Assembly (NCBI GenBank): GCA_947000775.1
Contig: CAMQGK010000436.1
Coordinates: 1,596,001-1,660,000 of the forward strand
Length of the DNA: 64,000 bases
Origin: Pterois miles
Taxonomy: Eukaryota > Chordata > Actinopteri > Perciformes > Scorpaenidae
Direction of reading: 5' to 3'
Shown here in pieces: positions 1 to 13,769 of this stretch (positions are counted from its first letter, which is position 1; every line of letters begins with the position of its first letter). Made by a program: the position numbers and the translations under genes. The notes under the pieces were generated by a model. It worked only from the letters and a program-made list of their open reading frames with translations, searched no databases and had not been told where the DNA came from.

Positions 1-900
1 AAAAATAAGTCTATAAGCCAAGAAGGTAAAAACCACTTTAGTTGTAAACAGAGAGTTGATGAAAAGAAGGAACAGAGAACTGCTGATGAGGAAACCACTG
101 AAACGCTGGATGGAAAAGTGTAACAAAGAAAAGCACAACGACGCTGAAAATTGCTAAAGTGAATTTAGAAACACTTCAGGGTTTGCGTTGGTTTGACACC
201 ACTGCCTGTTATTGTGTATTCGGATCACCATCCTTTATGGCTGATAACCCTTCACGCTCTGTGATGAACTTCAACATCGACCGTTTCTTTGTGGGAGGAA
301 GACTCGATGAAGGATGGAGCAGTTACGACCACACGGTCCGATGAACACTTTGTTGTGTGAGTGACGAGCTGCAGGTGAGCTTGGTTGGCTGGTTGATGGC
401 AGGAAGGTGAGGAGGCCGATCCAGAGAGCTGATTGGTTCCAGCCTCCAGCCACAGGTTTAAAGGCCGGGTTCCTTCAGTTCCTTCAGTCCCAGCGGCTGC
501 TCGTCCAACAACTGACACCGAGACCAGCCAGAACCACTGAAATGTGCTGAGGTATGGAGATCTACACCGCTCAACACTAAAATAACATCCTAGATCTCAA
601 TGAGTGAAATATTCCAGTTGAATCTTTATTCATTACATGGTGGGATACACTGGGAACAAAATAACACAAAATATAATAATAATAAAGATTCATCTTACCA
701 TATCTTAAAAAATGATCAACCTAAATCCACATTATTGTCCCATGGAGGTCTGGATTTGGATCAAAATAGTGGAAAATCAGATTTCAGGCTGATCCATGTG
801 ACGGTATGACCTCCCTACAGCGCCTGGGCTGCTCCTGGTGAGGCGGTGGATCTCCTTCTGAGGGATCTCCTCCCAGACCTGGATTAGTTGTCCTCCTACG
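1..900. other. Intergenic stretch, no gene recognised
   Basis: Only short open frames without recognisable domains. Moderately AT-rich, with an (ATA/AAT)-rich patch near 672-695. I see no splice-bordered exon or RNA gene. Confidence 0.5.
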
Positions 901-909
901 GCCCCCTCC

Positions 910-2333
910 ACGTCTCCTGGTGTACCGGCCTATCTCCTGGTGTACTGCCTGTCTCCTGGTGTCCTGGCCTGTCTCCTGGTGTCCTGGCCTGTCTCCTGGC
1001 GTCCTGGCCGGTCTCCTGGTGTACCGGTCTGTCTCCTGGTGTACCGGTCTGTCTCCTGGTGTACCGGTCTGTGTCCTGGTGTACCGGCCTGTCTCCTGGT
1101 GTACCGGCCTGTCTCCTGGTGTCCTGGCCTGTCTCCTGGTGTACTGCCTGTCTCCTGGTGTACTGGTCTGTCTCCTGGTGTCCTGGCCCGTCTCCTGGTG
1201 TACCGGTCTGTGTCCTGGTGTACCGGCCTGTCTCCTGGTGTACCGGCCTGTCTCCTGGTGTCCTGGCCTGTCTCCTGGTGTACTGCCTGTCTCCTGGTGT
1301 ACCGGCCTGTCTCCTGGTGTACTGGTCTGTCTCCTGGCCCGTCTCCTGGTGTCCTGGCCTGTCTCCTGGTGTACCGGTCTGTGTCCTGGTGTACCGGCCT
1401 GTCTCCTGGTGTACCGGCCTGTCTCCTGGTGTCCTGGCCTGTCTCCTGGTGTACTGCCTGTCTCCTGGTGTACCGGCCTGTCTCCTGGTGTACTGGTCTG
1501 TCTCCTGGTGTCCTGGCCCGTCTCCTGGTGTACTGGTCTGTCTCCTGGTGTCCTGGCCCGTCTCCTGGTGTACTGGTCTGTCTCCTGGTGTCCTGGCCCG
1601 TCTCCTGGTGTACTGGCCTGTCTCCTGGTGTACCGGCCTGTCTCCTGGTGTACTGGTCCGTCTCCTGGTGTACTGGCCCGTCTCCTGGTGTCCTGGCCCG
1701 TCTCCTGGTGTACTGCCTGTCTCCTGGTGTACCGGCCTGTCTCCTGGTGTACTGGTCTGTCTCCTGGTGTCCTGGCCCATCTCCTGGTGTACTGGCCTGT
1801 CTCCTGGTGTACTGCCTGTCTCCTGGTGTACCGGCCTGTCTCCTGGTGTACTGGCCCGTCTCCTGGTGTCCTGGCCCGTCTCCTGGTGTACTGCCTGTCT
1901 CCTGGTGTCCTGGCCCGTCTCCTGGTGTACTGCCTGTCTCCTGGTGTACTGCCTGTCTCCTGGTGTACCGGCCTGTCTCCTGGTGTACTGGCCCGTCTCC
2001 TGGTGTCCTGGCCCGTCTCCTGGTGTACTGCCTGTCTCCTGGTGTCCTGGCCCGTCTCCTGGTGTACTGCCTGTCTCCTGGTGTACTGCCTGTCTCCTGG
2101 TGTACCGGCCTGTCTCCTGGTGTACTGGCCCGTCTCCTGGTGTCCTGGCCCGTCTCCTGGTGTACTGCCTGTCTCCTGGTGTCCTGGCCCGTCTCCTGGT
2201 GTACTGCCTGTCTCCTGGTGTACTGCCTGTCTCCTGGTGTACCGGCCTGTCTCCTGGTGTACTGGCCCGTCTCCTGGTGTCCTGGCCCGTCTCCTGGTGT
2301 ACTGCCTGTCTCCTGGTGTACTGCCTGTCTCCT
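910..2333. repeat. Minisatellite, 19/20-bp unit
   Basis: About 72 copies of GTCTCCTGGTGTACCGGCCT and variants (TACTGGTCT, TCCTGGCCC, and a 19-bp form ending TACTGCCT). The unit lacks stop codons in all three plus frames and in at least one minus frame, which explains the overlapping open frames of about 500 codons; these are not genes. Confidence 0.97.
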
Positions 2334-2340
2334 GTGGGTT

Positions 2341-3607
2341 GTAGACTCTGCCTCATTCTGCCTCTAGGGGTTTTGATAGGGGGAGGCAGCACTTTTATTT
2401 AACCTCTTTGAATGAACCTTTAAAGCGGCTGCACGTTCCTCGCTGCTGGTTGTTCTTGAGATCTTGGGAGAGGAGAACCTCATTATTGATGCTGCGACAG
2501 GTTGCCTCCAGGCCGGGGCCCTGACGTGAATCCGAGGACATGGCCATTCCCTGCTATTTAATGTGAATGCTGAGTCAGCATTCACATTGCTCTTTGAATC
2601 TTTAATCCACTTCAACTTCAACTGTTTCTTCTGTATGTTATTTTTACTTTAACTCCTCCTGCATACTCTCAGCTACAGAGACCGTTCAACTATCAAATAT
2701 TCAGCTCGTTCAGCACATCAGTGCTGTGACTTTTCTTGTTTCAACTATTTATACTTTTTAGAATATTGAGCTTTTTTAATCCAATGGAGAAAATCTTCAA
2801 ATCCTCTCAAACTTGCTCCACTTTGAAGTACTACTGCTTCCTCATACTTTCAGCTACAGACACCATTTAACCTTTAAACTGGTTACAGGACTTTGAACTA
2901 TTCAGCTCTGACTCAGCTCTTTGATATCTTTTACAGTTTTTTCCACAGTCACAGTTGAAGTTTCCTGCTGTTTTCAACCTTTTTCTGGGTTTATAATGGG
3001 TGTGTATTGACTGATCAGAGCTGAGTGGAGACGAGCTTCAAACCTTCTGATGTTGTTCCCATCAAACAGCTGATCTGCTCCCAGTTTTCACTCTTCAGTC
3101 CTGATTCCTTCTTAGAGATGTTGGACAGCTTGTTCTGGTCTCAGACATGTTTCTCTGGACTCAGTCGGACTCACATTCAGCTCTAGATGCCTGGAGGCAC
3201 CAGTGTTCGCCCTCATAGACGCCCATTTTCATTCTGGGACTAGTTTCTGGATCAGAGCAGAAGGTACCAGTTCTTCAAACTGCTCCCGTGGACACATTTT
3301 TGACTCTCCATGGACAGTCTTTGCACCAGATCTTCATCACAGAGTCCTTCCTGGTCTCCTCAGAAATCAAAGCCATATCTGTTACGGTGTTTCTGTTAGC
3401 AGCTATTGTTTGGTAGCTGTTTTTCTGGTTTACTGCCTGGGAAACAGTCTCACTGCAACCATGACTCAGCACTTTCAGACACTAACAGCTGTTTCTGATT
3501 GGCTGATTAGACTCTAGATTATTAAAGGGTGATTCTACCCAGATACTGCTTCATGACCAGGGACTTGTAGTTTCAAAGGTTGATTCTGCTGATACAATGA
3601 CTGACTG

Positions 3608-3644
<37 letters not shown>

Positions 3645-4275
3645 GTCAGTGTTTAACAATAAAATTCATCTGTCTGATATTCATATAAAGTATTTCTTCT
3701 TTCTGCCTAGTCGGGAAAATTCAAGTTTACCACTTTTGCAGTATCACAGTTCAGCTTCCAGCATGTGCAGCATTATATTTCAGCTCTTAGCTTATTTACA
3801 TGACATTTACAGTTTAGTTTCCAACTCTGCAAGTTTTACATTTCAACTTCAAGGTTTTTCAGCTGTGCATCTGATCTTTAACATTTTTAGGAGAGTCATT
3901 TCACATTTCTGCATTTTCAGCGATGTTTTGCAATTAATTAGTGTGTTATCATATTGTTCTTTGAATCTTTATTCAACAACTTCAGCCTGCATACTTTGAG
4001 CTACAGAAACCATTCAACTATCAAAATATTCAGACAGCATTACAGTTTAGCTTCTAGCTTCTCTAACAATGTATTTCAGCTCTTAGCTTCTTTAGCTAAA
4101 GCAGCTAACAACTCTGCCAGCTGTACATTTCAACTTCAAGGTTTTTCAGCAGTGCAGTGAAATGAACTTGAGCTTTAACATTTTTAGGAAAGTCATTTCA
4201 CCTTTCTGCATTTTCAGCAATGCTCTGCAATTAATTCCAGCTATCAGCATTCACACACATTTTCAGCAGGAAATG
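2341..4275. repeat. Degenerate dispersed repeats around a CT microsatellite
   Basis: The block GCATACTCTCAGCTACAGAG ... CAACTATCAAATATTCAG near 2661 recurs, slightly changed, near 3988, and a weaker form lies near 2845. A segment of about 290 bp is tandemly duplicated (around 3720-3950 and 4020-4250, sharing TTTCAACTTCAAGGTTTTTC and TTTCTGCATTTTCAGC). A (CT)n tract lies at 3608-3646. No coding exon recognised; likely an old interspersed repeat family of unknown type. Confidence 0.6.
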
Positions 4276-4279
4276 TATT

Positions 4280-4760
4280 TTCTAGTTCAGCAATTCTCTT
4301 CATCAAATGCTCCTTGATGTCTCAGCACTTCATCCTTATTCTTTCCATTAGCAAACTGGACAACAATTGTGGGTTTTGTTTTATTATCCTTGCGTGGGAC
4401 AGTGTGACAGATATGATGACTGACTGATTGTTGACTCTCTAGATGAATGTTCTTACTGTTCAGAAATTGGACAACTTGTTGCTCCACAATGTGCAGCTCC
4501 TCACCTTGTCGGTCATCGGCTGCAGTCATGGCATGGCGGCGATGTTTGGTATCCAGCCCAGTGATGATATGGTCATTACCATGAGAGTGCTGCTCCAGGT
4601 TGTCCTCCTTTGTCCCACCAGTTCATCCTCTGGTCTCTGTTTGATTGTGGTCCTCAGCTCTCGGACCTCCTCCATTAGACCCATGATCTTAATCTGCTGG
4701 TTTCCCACTTTGCTGGTCTCCTCAGACATGAAACTCAGGGATTCCTCTGTTTTTTAATGG
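4280..4760 (-). pseudogene. LINE ORF1-like relic (L1/Tx1 type)
   Basis: Minus-strand reading, split over two frames, gives a coiled-coil-like part (GLMEEVRELRTTIKQ), then LEQHS..NDHIITGL, EQQVVQFLNSKNIHLES, ICHTVPRKDNKTKPTIVVQF and GKNKDEVLRHQG. This is the pattern of the L1-type ORF1 RNA-binding protein. The frame change near 4526 and lack of a neighbouring reverse transcriptase mark it as a dead, partial copy. Confidence 0.7.
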
Positions 4761-5464
4761 AACTGAAGAGACTGATTAATGAAATACTGCTTTGTTACCA
4801 ATCATGGTCATCAATTATATTTGTTCACCAGTTAAAAAAGTAATGCTGAACAGTTCACTATTGAATTACTTCATAACATCATTATATAAGGGTGTGGACA
4901 TTTTATCATAATAATGTTGGCGCTGCGTCATTATGAAGCTCCCAGATGTGGAGGAGAGGCAGCTTGGGAGAAGGTAGAATAGGATGTAGCGGTGCTGGTG
5001 CTGCGCCTGGTGAGTACCGGCAGGGACTCGACCTCTCATTCATCACTGATAGAGCGTGTGGTGGCAGGACTCATACAGACAGATCAGATCATTGATCACA
5101 GGTAGGAAAACACCACAAAACACTGGGAAAGTGCTCTCACCATCATCTACAGCATCTGTCCCTATTCATTGTTGTGGAGCAGCTCAACACCATTTATCCC
5201 ATGACATGACAAACTTGAATTTAACGGAGCCCCGTCTGCAAGCTGGTTCAGGCAGTCAACTCCAGCTGCACTGCTACATACACGACATGCCTCATCCTCC
5301 AGAAATATAAACCAGATGCATCCTTCCTAATTGAGGCGGTCTTTTTAAGCTGTAGAAATAGCCTCTCTCAGCCTAGTCAATGCTGCTGCTGCCCTGCACC
5401 AGTACCAACTCTTTCAGCTTCCTCAGCTCGTAGGATCCACTGCAGTTAGTCTGGGGACTGCCCT
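4761..5464. other. No recognised feature
   Basis: An 84-codon open frame at 5056-5310 shows no domain I know. The stretch borders the LINE relic and may include further decayed transposon sequence. Confidence 0.4.
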
Positions 5465-8400
5465 ACCTTCTGTTGATACCTTCTACTGATACGTCTGTTG
5501 ATACCTCCTGTTGATACCTCCTGTTGATACCTTGTTGATACCTCCTGTTGATACCTTGTTGATACCTCCTGTTGATACCTCCTGCTGATACCTTGTTGAT
5601 ACCTCCTGTTGATACCTTGTTGATACCTCCTGTTGATACCTTGTTGATACCTCCTGTTGATACCTCCTGCTGATACCTCCTGCTGATACCTTGTTGATAC
5701 CTCCTGTTGATACCTCCTGTTGATACCTCCTGCTGATACCTCCTGCTGATACCTTGTTGATACCTCCTGTTGATACCTCCTGCTGATACCTTGTTGATAC
5801 CTCCTGTTGATACCTCCTGCTGATACCTCCTGCTGATACCTTGTTGATACCTCCTGTTGATACCTTGTTGATACCTCCTGTTGATACCTTGTTGATACCT
5901 CCTGTTGATACCTCCTGCTGATACCTCCTGTTAATACCTTCTATTGATACCTCCTGCTGATACCTCCTGTTGATACCTTGTTGATACCTCCTGTTGATAC
6001 CTTGTTGATACCTCCTGTTGATACCTCCTGCTGATACCTTCTATTGATACCTCCTGCTGATACCTCCTGTTGATATCTTCTATTGATACCTCCTGCTGAT
6101 ACCTCCTGTTGATACCTTGTTGATACCTCCTGTTGATACCTTCTATTGATACCTCCTGTTGATACCTCCTGCTGATACCTTCTATTGATACCTCCTGCTG
6201 ATACCTCCTGTTGATATCTTCTATTGATACCTCCTGCTGATACCTCCTGTTGATACCTTGTTGATACCTCCTGTTGATACCTTCTATTGATACCTCCTGT
6301 TGATACCTCCTGCTGATACCTCCTGTTGATACCTTGTTGATACCTCCTGTTGATACCTTGTTGATACCTCTTGTTGATACCTCCTGTTGATACCTTCTAT
6401 TGATACCTCCTGTTGATACCTCCTGCTGATACCTCCTGTTGATACCTTGTTGATACCTCCTGTTGATACCTTGCTGATACCTCTTGTTGATACCTTGTTG
6501 ATACCTCCTGTTGATACCTTCTATTGATATCTCCTGTTGATACCTTGTTGATACCTTCTATTGATACCTCCTGTTGATACCTCCTGTTGATACCTTGTTG
6601 ATACCTCCTGTTGATACCTCCTGTTGATACCTCCTGTTGATACCTTGTTGATACCTCCTGTTGATACCTCCTGTTGATACCTTGTTGATACCTCCTGTTG
6701 ATACCTCCTGTTGATACCTCCTGTTGATACCTTGTTGATACCTCCTGTTGATACCTTCTATTGATACCTCCTGTTGATACCTTGTTGATACCTCCTGTTG
6801 ATACCTTGTTGATACCTCCTGTTGATACCTCCTGCTGATACCTCCTGTTGATACATTCTATTGATACCTCCTGCTGATACCTTCTATTGATACCTCCTGT
6901 TGATACCTTGTTGATACCTCCTGTTGATACCTTCTATTGATACCTCCTGTTGATACCTTGTTGATACCTCCTGTTGATACCTTGTTGATACCTCCTGTTG
7001 ATACCTCCTGCTGATACCTCCTGTTGATACATTCTATTGATACCTCCTGCTGATACCTTCTATTGATACCTCCTGTTGATACCTTGTTGATACCTTCTGT
7101 TGATACCTCCTGTTGATACCTTCTATTGATACCTCCTGCTGATACCTCCTGTTGATACCTTGTTGATACCTCCTGTTGATACCTTGTTGATACCTCTTGT
7201 TGATACCTTGTTGATACCTCCTGTTGATACCTCCTGTTGATACCTTGTTGATACCTCCTGTTGATACCTTGTTGATACCTCCTGCTGATACCTTGTTGAT
7301 ACCTCCTGTTGATACCTTCTATTGATACCTCCTGTTGATACCTTGTTGATACCTCCTGTTGATACCTTGTTGATACCTCCTGTTGATACCTCCTGCTGAT
7401 ACCTCCTGTTGATACATTCTATTGATACCTCCTGCTGATACCTCCTGCTGATACCTTCTATTGATACCTCCTGTTGATACCTTGTTGATACCTCCTGTTG
7501 ATACCTTCTATTGATACCTCCTGTTGATACCTTGTTGATACCTCCTGTTGATACCTTGTTGATACCTCCTGTTGATACCTCCTGCTGATACCTCCTGCTG
7601 ATACCTTCTATTGATACCTCCTGTTGATACCTTGTTGATACCTTCTGTTGATACCTCCTGTTGATACCTTCTATTGATACCTCCTGCTGATACCTCCTGT
7701 TGATACCTTGTTGATACCTCCTGTTGATACCTTGTTGATACCTCTTGTTGATACCTCCTGTTGATACCTTGTTGATACCTCCTGTTGATACCTTCTATTG
7801 ATACCTCCTGTTGATACCTTGTTGATACCTCCTGTTGATACCTTGTTGATACCTCCTGTTGATACCTCCTGCTGATACCTCCTGTTGATACATTCTATTG
7901 ATACCTCCTGCTGATACCTCCTGCTGATACCTTCTATTGATACCTCCTGTTGATACCTTGTTGATACCTCCTGTTGATACCTTCTATTGATACCTCCTGT
8001 TGATACCTTGTTGATACCTCCTGTTGATACCTTGTTGATACCTCCTGTTGATACCTCCTGCTGATACCTCCTGTTGATACATTCTATTGATACCTCCTGC
8101 TGATACCTCCTGCTGATACCTTCTATTGATACCTCCTGTTGATACCTTGTTGATACCTCCTGTTGATACCTTCTATTGATACCTCCTGTTGATACCTTGT
8201 TGATACCTCCTGTTGATACCTTGTTGATACCTCCTGTTGATACCTCCTGCTGATACCTCCTGCTGATACCTTCTATTGATACCTCCTGTTGATACCTTGT
8301 TGATACCTTCTGTTGATACCTCCTGTTGATACCTTCTATTGATACCTCCTGCTGATACCTCCTGTTGATACCTTGTTGATACCTCCTGTTGATACCTTGT

Positions 8401-11400
8401 TGATACCTCTTGTTGATACCTTGTTGATACCTCCTGTTGATACCTCCTGTTGATACCTTGTTGATACCTCCTGTTGATACCTTCTATTGATACCTCCTGT
8501 TGATACATTGTTGATACCTTCTATTGATACCTCCTGTTGATACCTCCTGTTGATACCTTGTTGATACCTCCTGTTGATACCTTGTTGATACCTCCTGTTG
8601 ATACCTTGTTGATACCTCCTGTTGATACCTTCTATTGATACCTCCTGTTGATACCTTGTTGATACCTCCTGTTGATACCTTGTTGATACCTCCTGTTGAT
8701 ACCTTGTTGATACCTCCTGTTGATACCTTGTTGATACCTCCTGTTGATACCTCCTGCTGATACCTCCTGTTGATACATTCTATTGATACCTCCTGCTGAT
8801 ACCTCCTGCTGATACCTCCTGTTGATACCTTCTATTGATACCTCCTGCTGATACCGCCTGCTGATACCTTCTATTGATACCTCCTGTTGATACCTTGTTG
8901 ATACCTTCTGTTGATACCTCCTGTTGATACCTTCTATTGATACCTCCTGCTGATACCTCCTGTTGATACCTTCTATTGATACCTCCTGCTGATACCTCCT
9001 GCTGATACTTTCTGTTGATACCTTGTTGATACCTCCTGCTGATACCTTGTTGATACCTCCTATTGATACCTCCTGCTGATACCTCCTGTTAATACCTTGT
9101 TGATACCTCCTGTTGATACCTCCCGTTGATACCTTCTGTTGATACCTTCTGTTGATACCTCCTGCTGATACCTCCTGTTGATACCTTCTGTTGATACCTT
9201 CTGTTGATACCTCCTGCTGATACCTCCTGTTGATACCTTCTGTTGATACCTCCTGTTGATACCTTCTGTTGATACCTCCTGTTGATACCTTGTTGATACC
9301 TCCTGTTGATACCTCCCGTTGATACCTCCCGCTGATACCTTGTTGATACCTCCCGTTGATACCTTCCGTTGATACCTTCTGCTGATACCTTGTTGATACC
9401 TTCTGTTGATACCTTGTTGATACCTCCTGTTGATACCTCCCGTTGATACCTCCCGCTGATACCTTGTTGATACCTCCCGTTGATACCTTCCGTTGATACC
9501 TTCTGCTGATACCTTGTTGATACCTCCTGTTGATACCTCCTGTTGATACCTCCCGTTGATACCTTCTGCTGATACCTCCTGTTGATACCTTGTTGATACC
9601 TCCTGTTGATACCTCCCGTTGATACCTCCCGCTGATACCTTGTTGATACCTCCTGTTGATACCTTGTTGATACCTCCTGTTGATACCTCCTGTTGATACC
9701 TCCTGTTGATACCTTGTTGATACCTCCTGTTGATACCTTCTATTGATACCTCCTGTTGATACCTTGTTGATACCTCCTGTTGATACCTTGTTGATACCTC
9801 CTGTTGATACCTCCTGCTGATACCTCCTGTTGATACATTCTATTGATACCTCCTGCTGATACCTCCTGCTGATACCTTCTATTGATACCTCCTGTTGATA
9901 CCTTGTTGATACCTCCTGTTGATACCTTCTATTGATACCTCCTGTTGATACCTTGTTGATACCTCCTGTTGATACCTTGTTGATACCTCCTGTTGATACC
10001 TCCTGCTGATACCTCCTGTTGATACATTCTATTGATACCTCCTGCTGATACCTTCTATTGATACCTCCTGTTGATACCTTGTTGATACCTTCTGTTGATA
10101 CCTCCTGTTGATACCTTCTATTGATACCTCCTGCTGATACCTTGTTGATACCTCCTGTTGATACCTTGTTGATACCTCTTGTTGATACCTTGTTGATACC
10201 TCCTGTTGATACCTCCTGCTGATACCTCCTGTTGATACATTCTATTGATACCTCCTGCTGATACCTTCTATTGATACCTCCTGTTGATACCTTGTTGATA
10301 CCTTCTGTTGATACCTCCTGTTGATACCTTCTATTGATACCTCCTGCTGATACCTTGTTGATACCTCCTGTTGATACCTTGTTGATACCTCTTGTTGATA
10401 CCTTGTTGATACCTCCTGTTGATACCTCCTGTTGATACCTTGTTGATACCTTCTATTGATACCTCCTGTTGATACCTCCTGTTGATACCTTGTTGATACC
10501 TCCTGTTGATACCTTGTTGATACCTCCTGTTGATACCTTCTATTGATACCTCCTGTTGATACCTTGTTGATACCTCCTGTTGATACCTTGTTGATACCTC
10601 CTGTTGATACCTTGTTGATACCTCCTGTTGATACCTCCTGCTGATACCTCCTGTTGATACATTCTATTGATACCTCCTGCTGATACCTCCTGCTGATACC
10701 TTCTATTGATACCTCCTGCTGATACCGCCTGCTGATACCTTCTATTGATACCTCCTGTTGATACCTTGTTGATACCTTCTGTTGATACCTCCTGTTGATA
10801 CCTTCTATTGATACCTCCTGCTGATACCTCCTGTTGATACCTTCTATTGATACCTCCTGCTGATACCTCCTGCTGATACTTTCTGTTGATACCTTGTTGA
10901 TACCTCCTGCTGATACCTTGTTGATACCTCCTATTGATACCTCCTGCTGATACCTCCTGTTAATACCTTGTTGATACCTCCTGTTGATACCTCCCGTTGA
11001 TACCTTCTGTTGATACCTTCTGTTGATACCTCCTGCTGATACCTTGTTGATAACTCCTGCTGATACCTCCTGCTGATACTTTCTGTTGATACCTCCTGCT
11101 GATACCTTGTTGATAACTCCAGCTGATACCTCCTGTTGATACCTTCTATTGATACCTCCTGTTGATACCTTCTGTTGATACCTCCTGCTGATACCTCCTG
11201 TTGATACCTTCTGTTGATACCTTCTGTTGATACCTCCTGCTGATACCTCCTGTTGATACCTTCTGTTGATACCTCCTGTTGATACCTTCTGTTGATACCT
11301 CCTGTTGATACCTTGTTGATACCTCCTGTTGATACCTCCCGTTGATACCTCCCGCTGATACCTTGTTGATACCTCCCGTTGATACCTTCCGTTGATACCT

Positions 11401-13763
11401 TCTGCTGATACCTTGTTGATACCTTCTGTTGATACCTTGTTGATACCTCCTGTTGATACCTCCCGTTGATACCTCCCGCTGATACCTTGTTGATACCTCC
11501 CGTTGATACCTTCCGTTGATACCTTCTGCTGATACCTTGTTGATACCTCCTGTTGATACCTCCTGTTGATACCTCCCGTTGATACCTTCTGCTGATACCT
11601 CCTGTTGATACCTTGTTGATACCTCCTGTTGATACCTCCCGTTGATACCTCCCGCTGATACCTTGTTGATACCTCCTGTTGATACCTTGTTGATACCTCC
11701 TGTTGATACCTCCTGTTGATACCTCCTGTTGATACCTTGTTGATACCTCCTGTTGATACCTTCTATTGATACCTCCTGTTGATACCTTGTTGATACCTCC
11801 TGTTGATACCTTGTTGATACCTCCTGTTGATACCTCCTGCTGATACCTCCTGTTGATACATTCTATTGATACCTCCTGCTGATACCTTCTATTGATACCT
11901 CCTGTTGATACCTTGTTGATACCTCCTGTTGATACCTTGTTGATACCTCCTGTTGATACCTCCTGCTGATACCTCCTGTTGATACATTCTATTGATACCT
12001 CCTGCTGATACCTTCTATTGATACCTCCTGTTGATACCTTGTTGATACCTTCTGTTGATACCTCCTGTTGATACCTTCTATTGATACCTCCTGCTGATAC
12101 CTCCTGTTGATACCTTGTTGATACCTCTTGTTGATACCTTGTTGATACCTCCTGTTGATACCTCCTGTTGATACCTTGTTGATACCTCCTGTTGATACCT
12201 TCTATTGATACCTCCTGTTGATACCTTGTTGATACCTTCTATTGATACCTCCTGTTGATACCTCCTGTTGATACCTCCTGTTGATACCTTGTTGATACCT
12301 CCTGTTGATACCTTGTTGATACCTCCTGTTGATACCTTCTATTGATACCTTGTTGATACCTCCTGTTGATACCTTGTTGATACCTCCTGTTGATACCTTG
12401 TTGATACCTCCTGTTGATACCTTGTTGATACCTCCTGTTGATACCTCCTGCTGATACCTCCTGTTGATACATTCTATTGATACCTCCTGCTGATACCTCC
12501 TGCTGATACCTCCTGTTGATACCTTCTATTGATACCTCCTGCTGATACCGCCTGCTGATACCTTCTATTGATACCTCCTGTTGATACCTTGTTGATACCT
12601 TCTGTTGATACCTCCTGTTGATACCTTCTATTGATACCTCCTGCTGATACCTCCTGTTGATACCTTCTATTGATACCTCCTGCTGATACTTTCTGTTGAT
12701 ACCTTGTTGATACCTCCTGCTGATACCTTGTTGATACCTCCTATTGATACCTCCTGCTGATACCTCCTGTTAATACCTTGTTGATACCTCCTGTTGATAC
12801 CTCCCGTTGATACCTTCTGTTGATACCTTCTGTTGATACCTCCTGCTGATACCTTGTTGATAACTCCTGCTGATACCTCCTGCTGATACTTTCTGTTGAT
12901 ACCTCCTGCTGATACCTTGTTGATAACTCCTGCTGATACCTCCTGTTGATACCTTCTATTGATACCTCCTGTTGATACCTTCTGTTGATACCTCCTGCTG
13001 ATACCTCCTGTTGATACCTTCTGTTGATACCTTCTGTTGATACCTCCTGCTGATACCTCCTGTTGATACCTTCTGTTGATACCTCCTGTTGATACCTTCT
13101 GTTGATACCTCCTGTTGATACCTTGTTGATACCTCCTGTTGATACCTCCCGTTGATACCTCCCGCTGATACCTTGTTGATACCTCCCGTTGATACCTTCC
13201 GTTGATACCTTCTGCTGATACCTTGTTGATACCTTCTGTTGATACCTTGTTGATACCTCCTGTTGATACCTCCCGTTGATACCTCCCGCTGATACCTTGT
13301 TGATACCTCCCGTTGATACCTTCCGTTGATACCTTCTGCTGATACCTTGTTGATACCTCCTGTTGATACCGCCTGTTGATACCTCCCGTTGATACCTTCT
13401 GCTGATACCTCCTGTTGATACCTTGTTGATACCTCCTGTTGATACCTCCCGTTGATACCTCCCGCTGATACCTTGTTGATACCTCCCGTTGATACCTTCC
13501 GTTGATACCTCCTGTTGATACCTCCCGTTGATACCTTCTGCTGATACCTTGTTGATACCTTCTGTTGATACCTCCTGCTGATACCTCCTGTTGATACCTC
13601 CTGCTGATACCTTGTTGATACCTCCTGTTGATACCTCCTGTTGATACCTCCTGTTGATACCTCCTGCTGATACCTCCTGTTGATACCTCCTGCTGATACC
13701 TTGTTGATACCTCCTGTTGATACCTCCCGTTGATACCTCCCGTTGATACCTTCTGTTGATACC
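5465..13763. repeat. 8.3-kb minisatellite, 11/13-bp units with higher-order structure
   Basis: Over 600 copies of TTGATACCTCCTG, TTGATACCTTCTA, CTGATACCTCCTG (13 bp) and TTGATACCTTG (11 bp). Marker variants recur in the same order: the rare GCTGATACTTTCTG occurs near 9001, 10872 and 12682, and GATACCGCCTGCTG near 8852, 10710 and 12545, so blocks of about 1.8 kb have been copied. Open minus-strand frames (for example 12667-13782, YQQEVSTGGINRR-like) are products of the repeat. Confidence 0.97.
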
Positions 13764-13769
13764 TAGAAG

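Noticed and set aside
888..2402. 504-codon plus-strand open frame and its overlapping partners
   Set aside because: Entirely made of a 19/20-bp minisatellite; all frames open equally, no splice or domain evidence.
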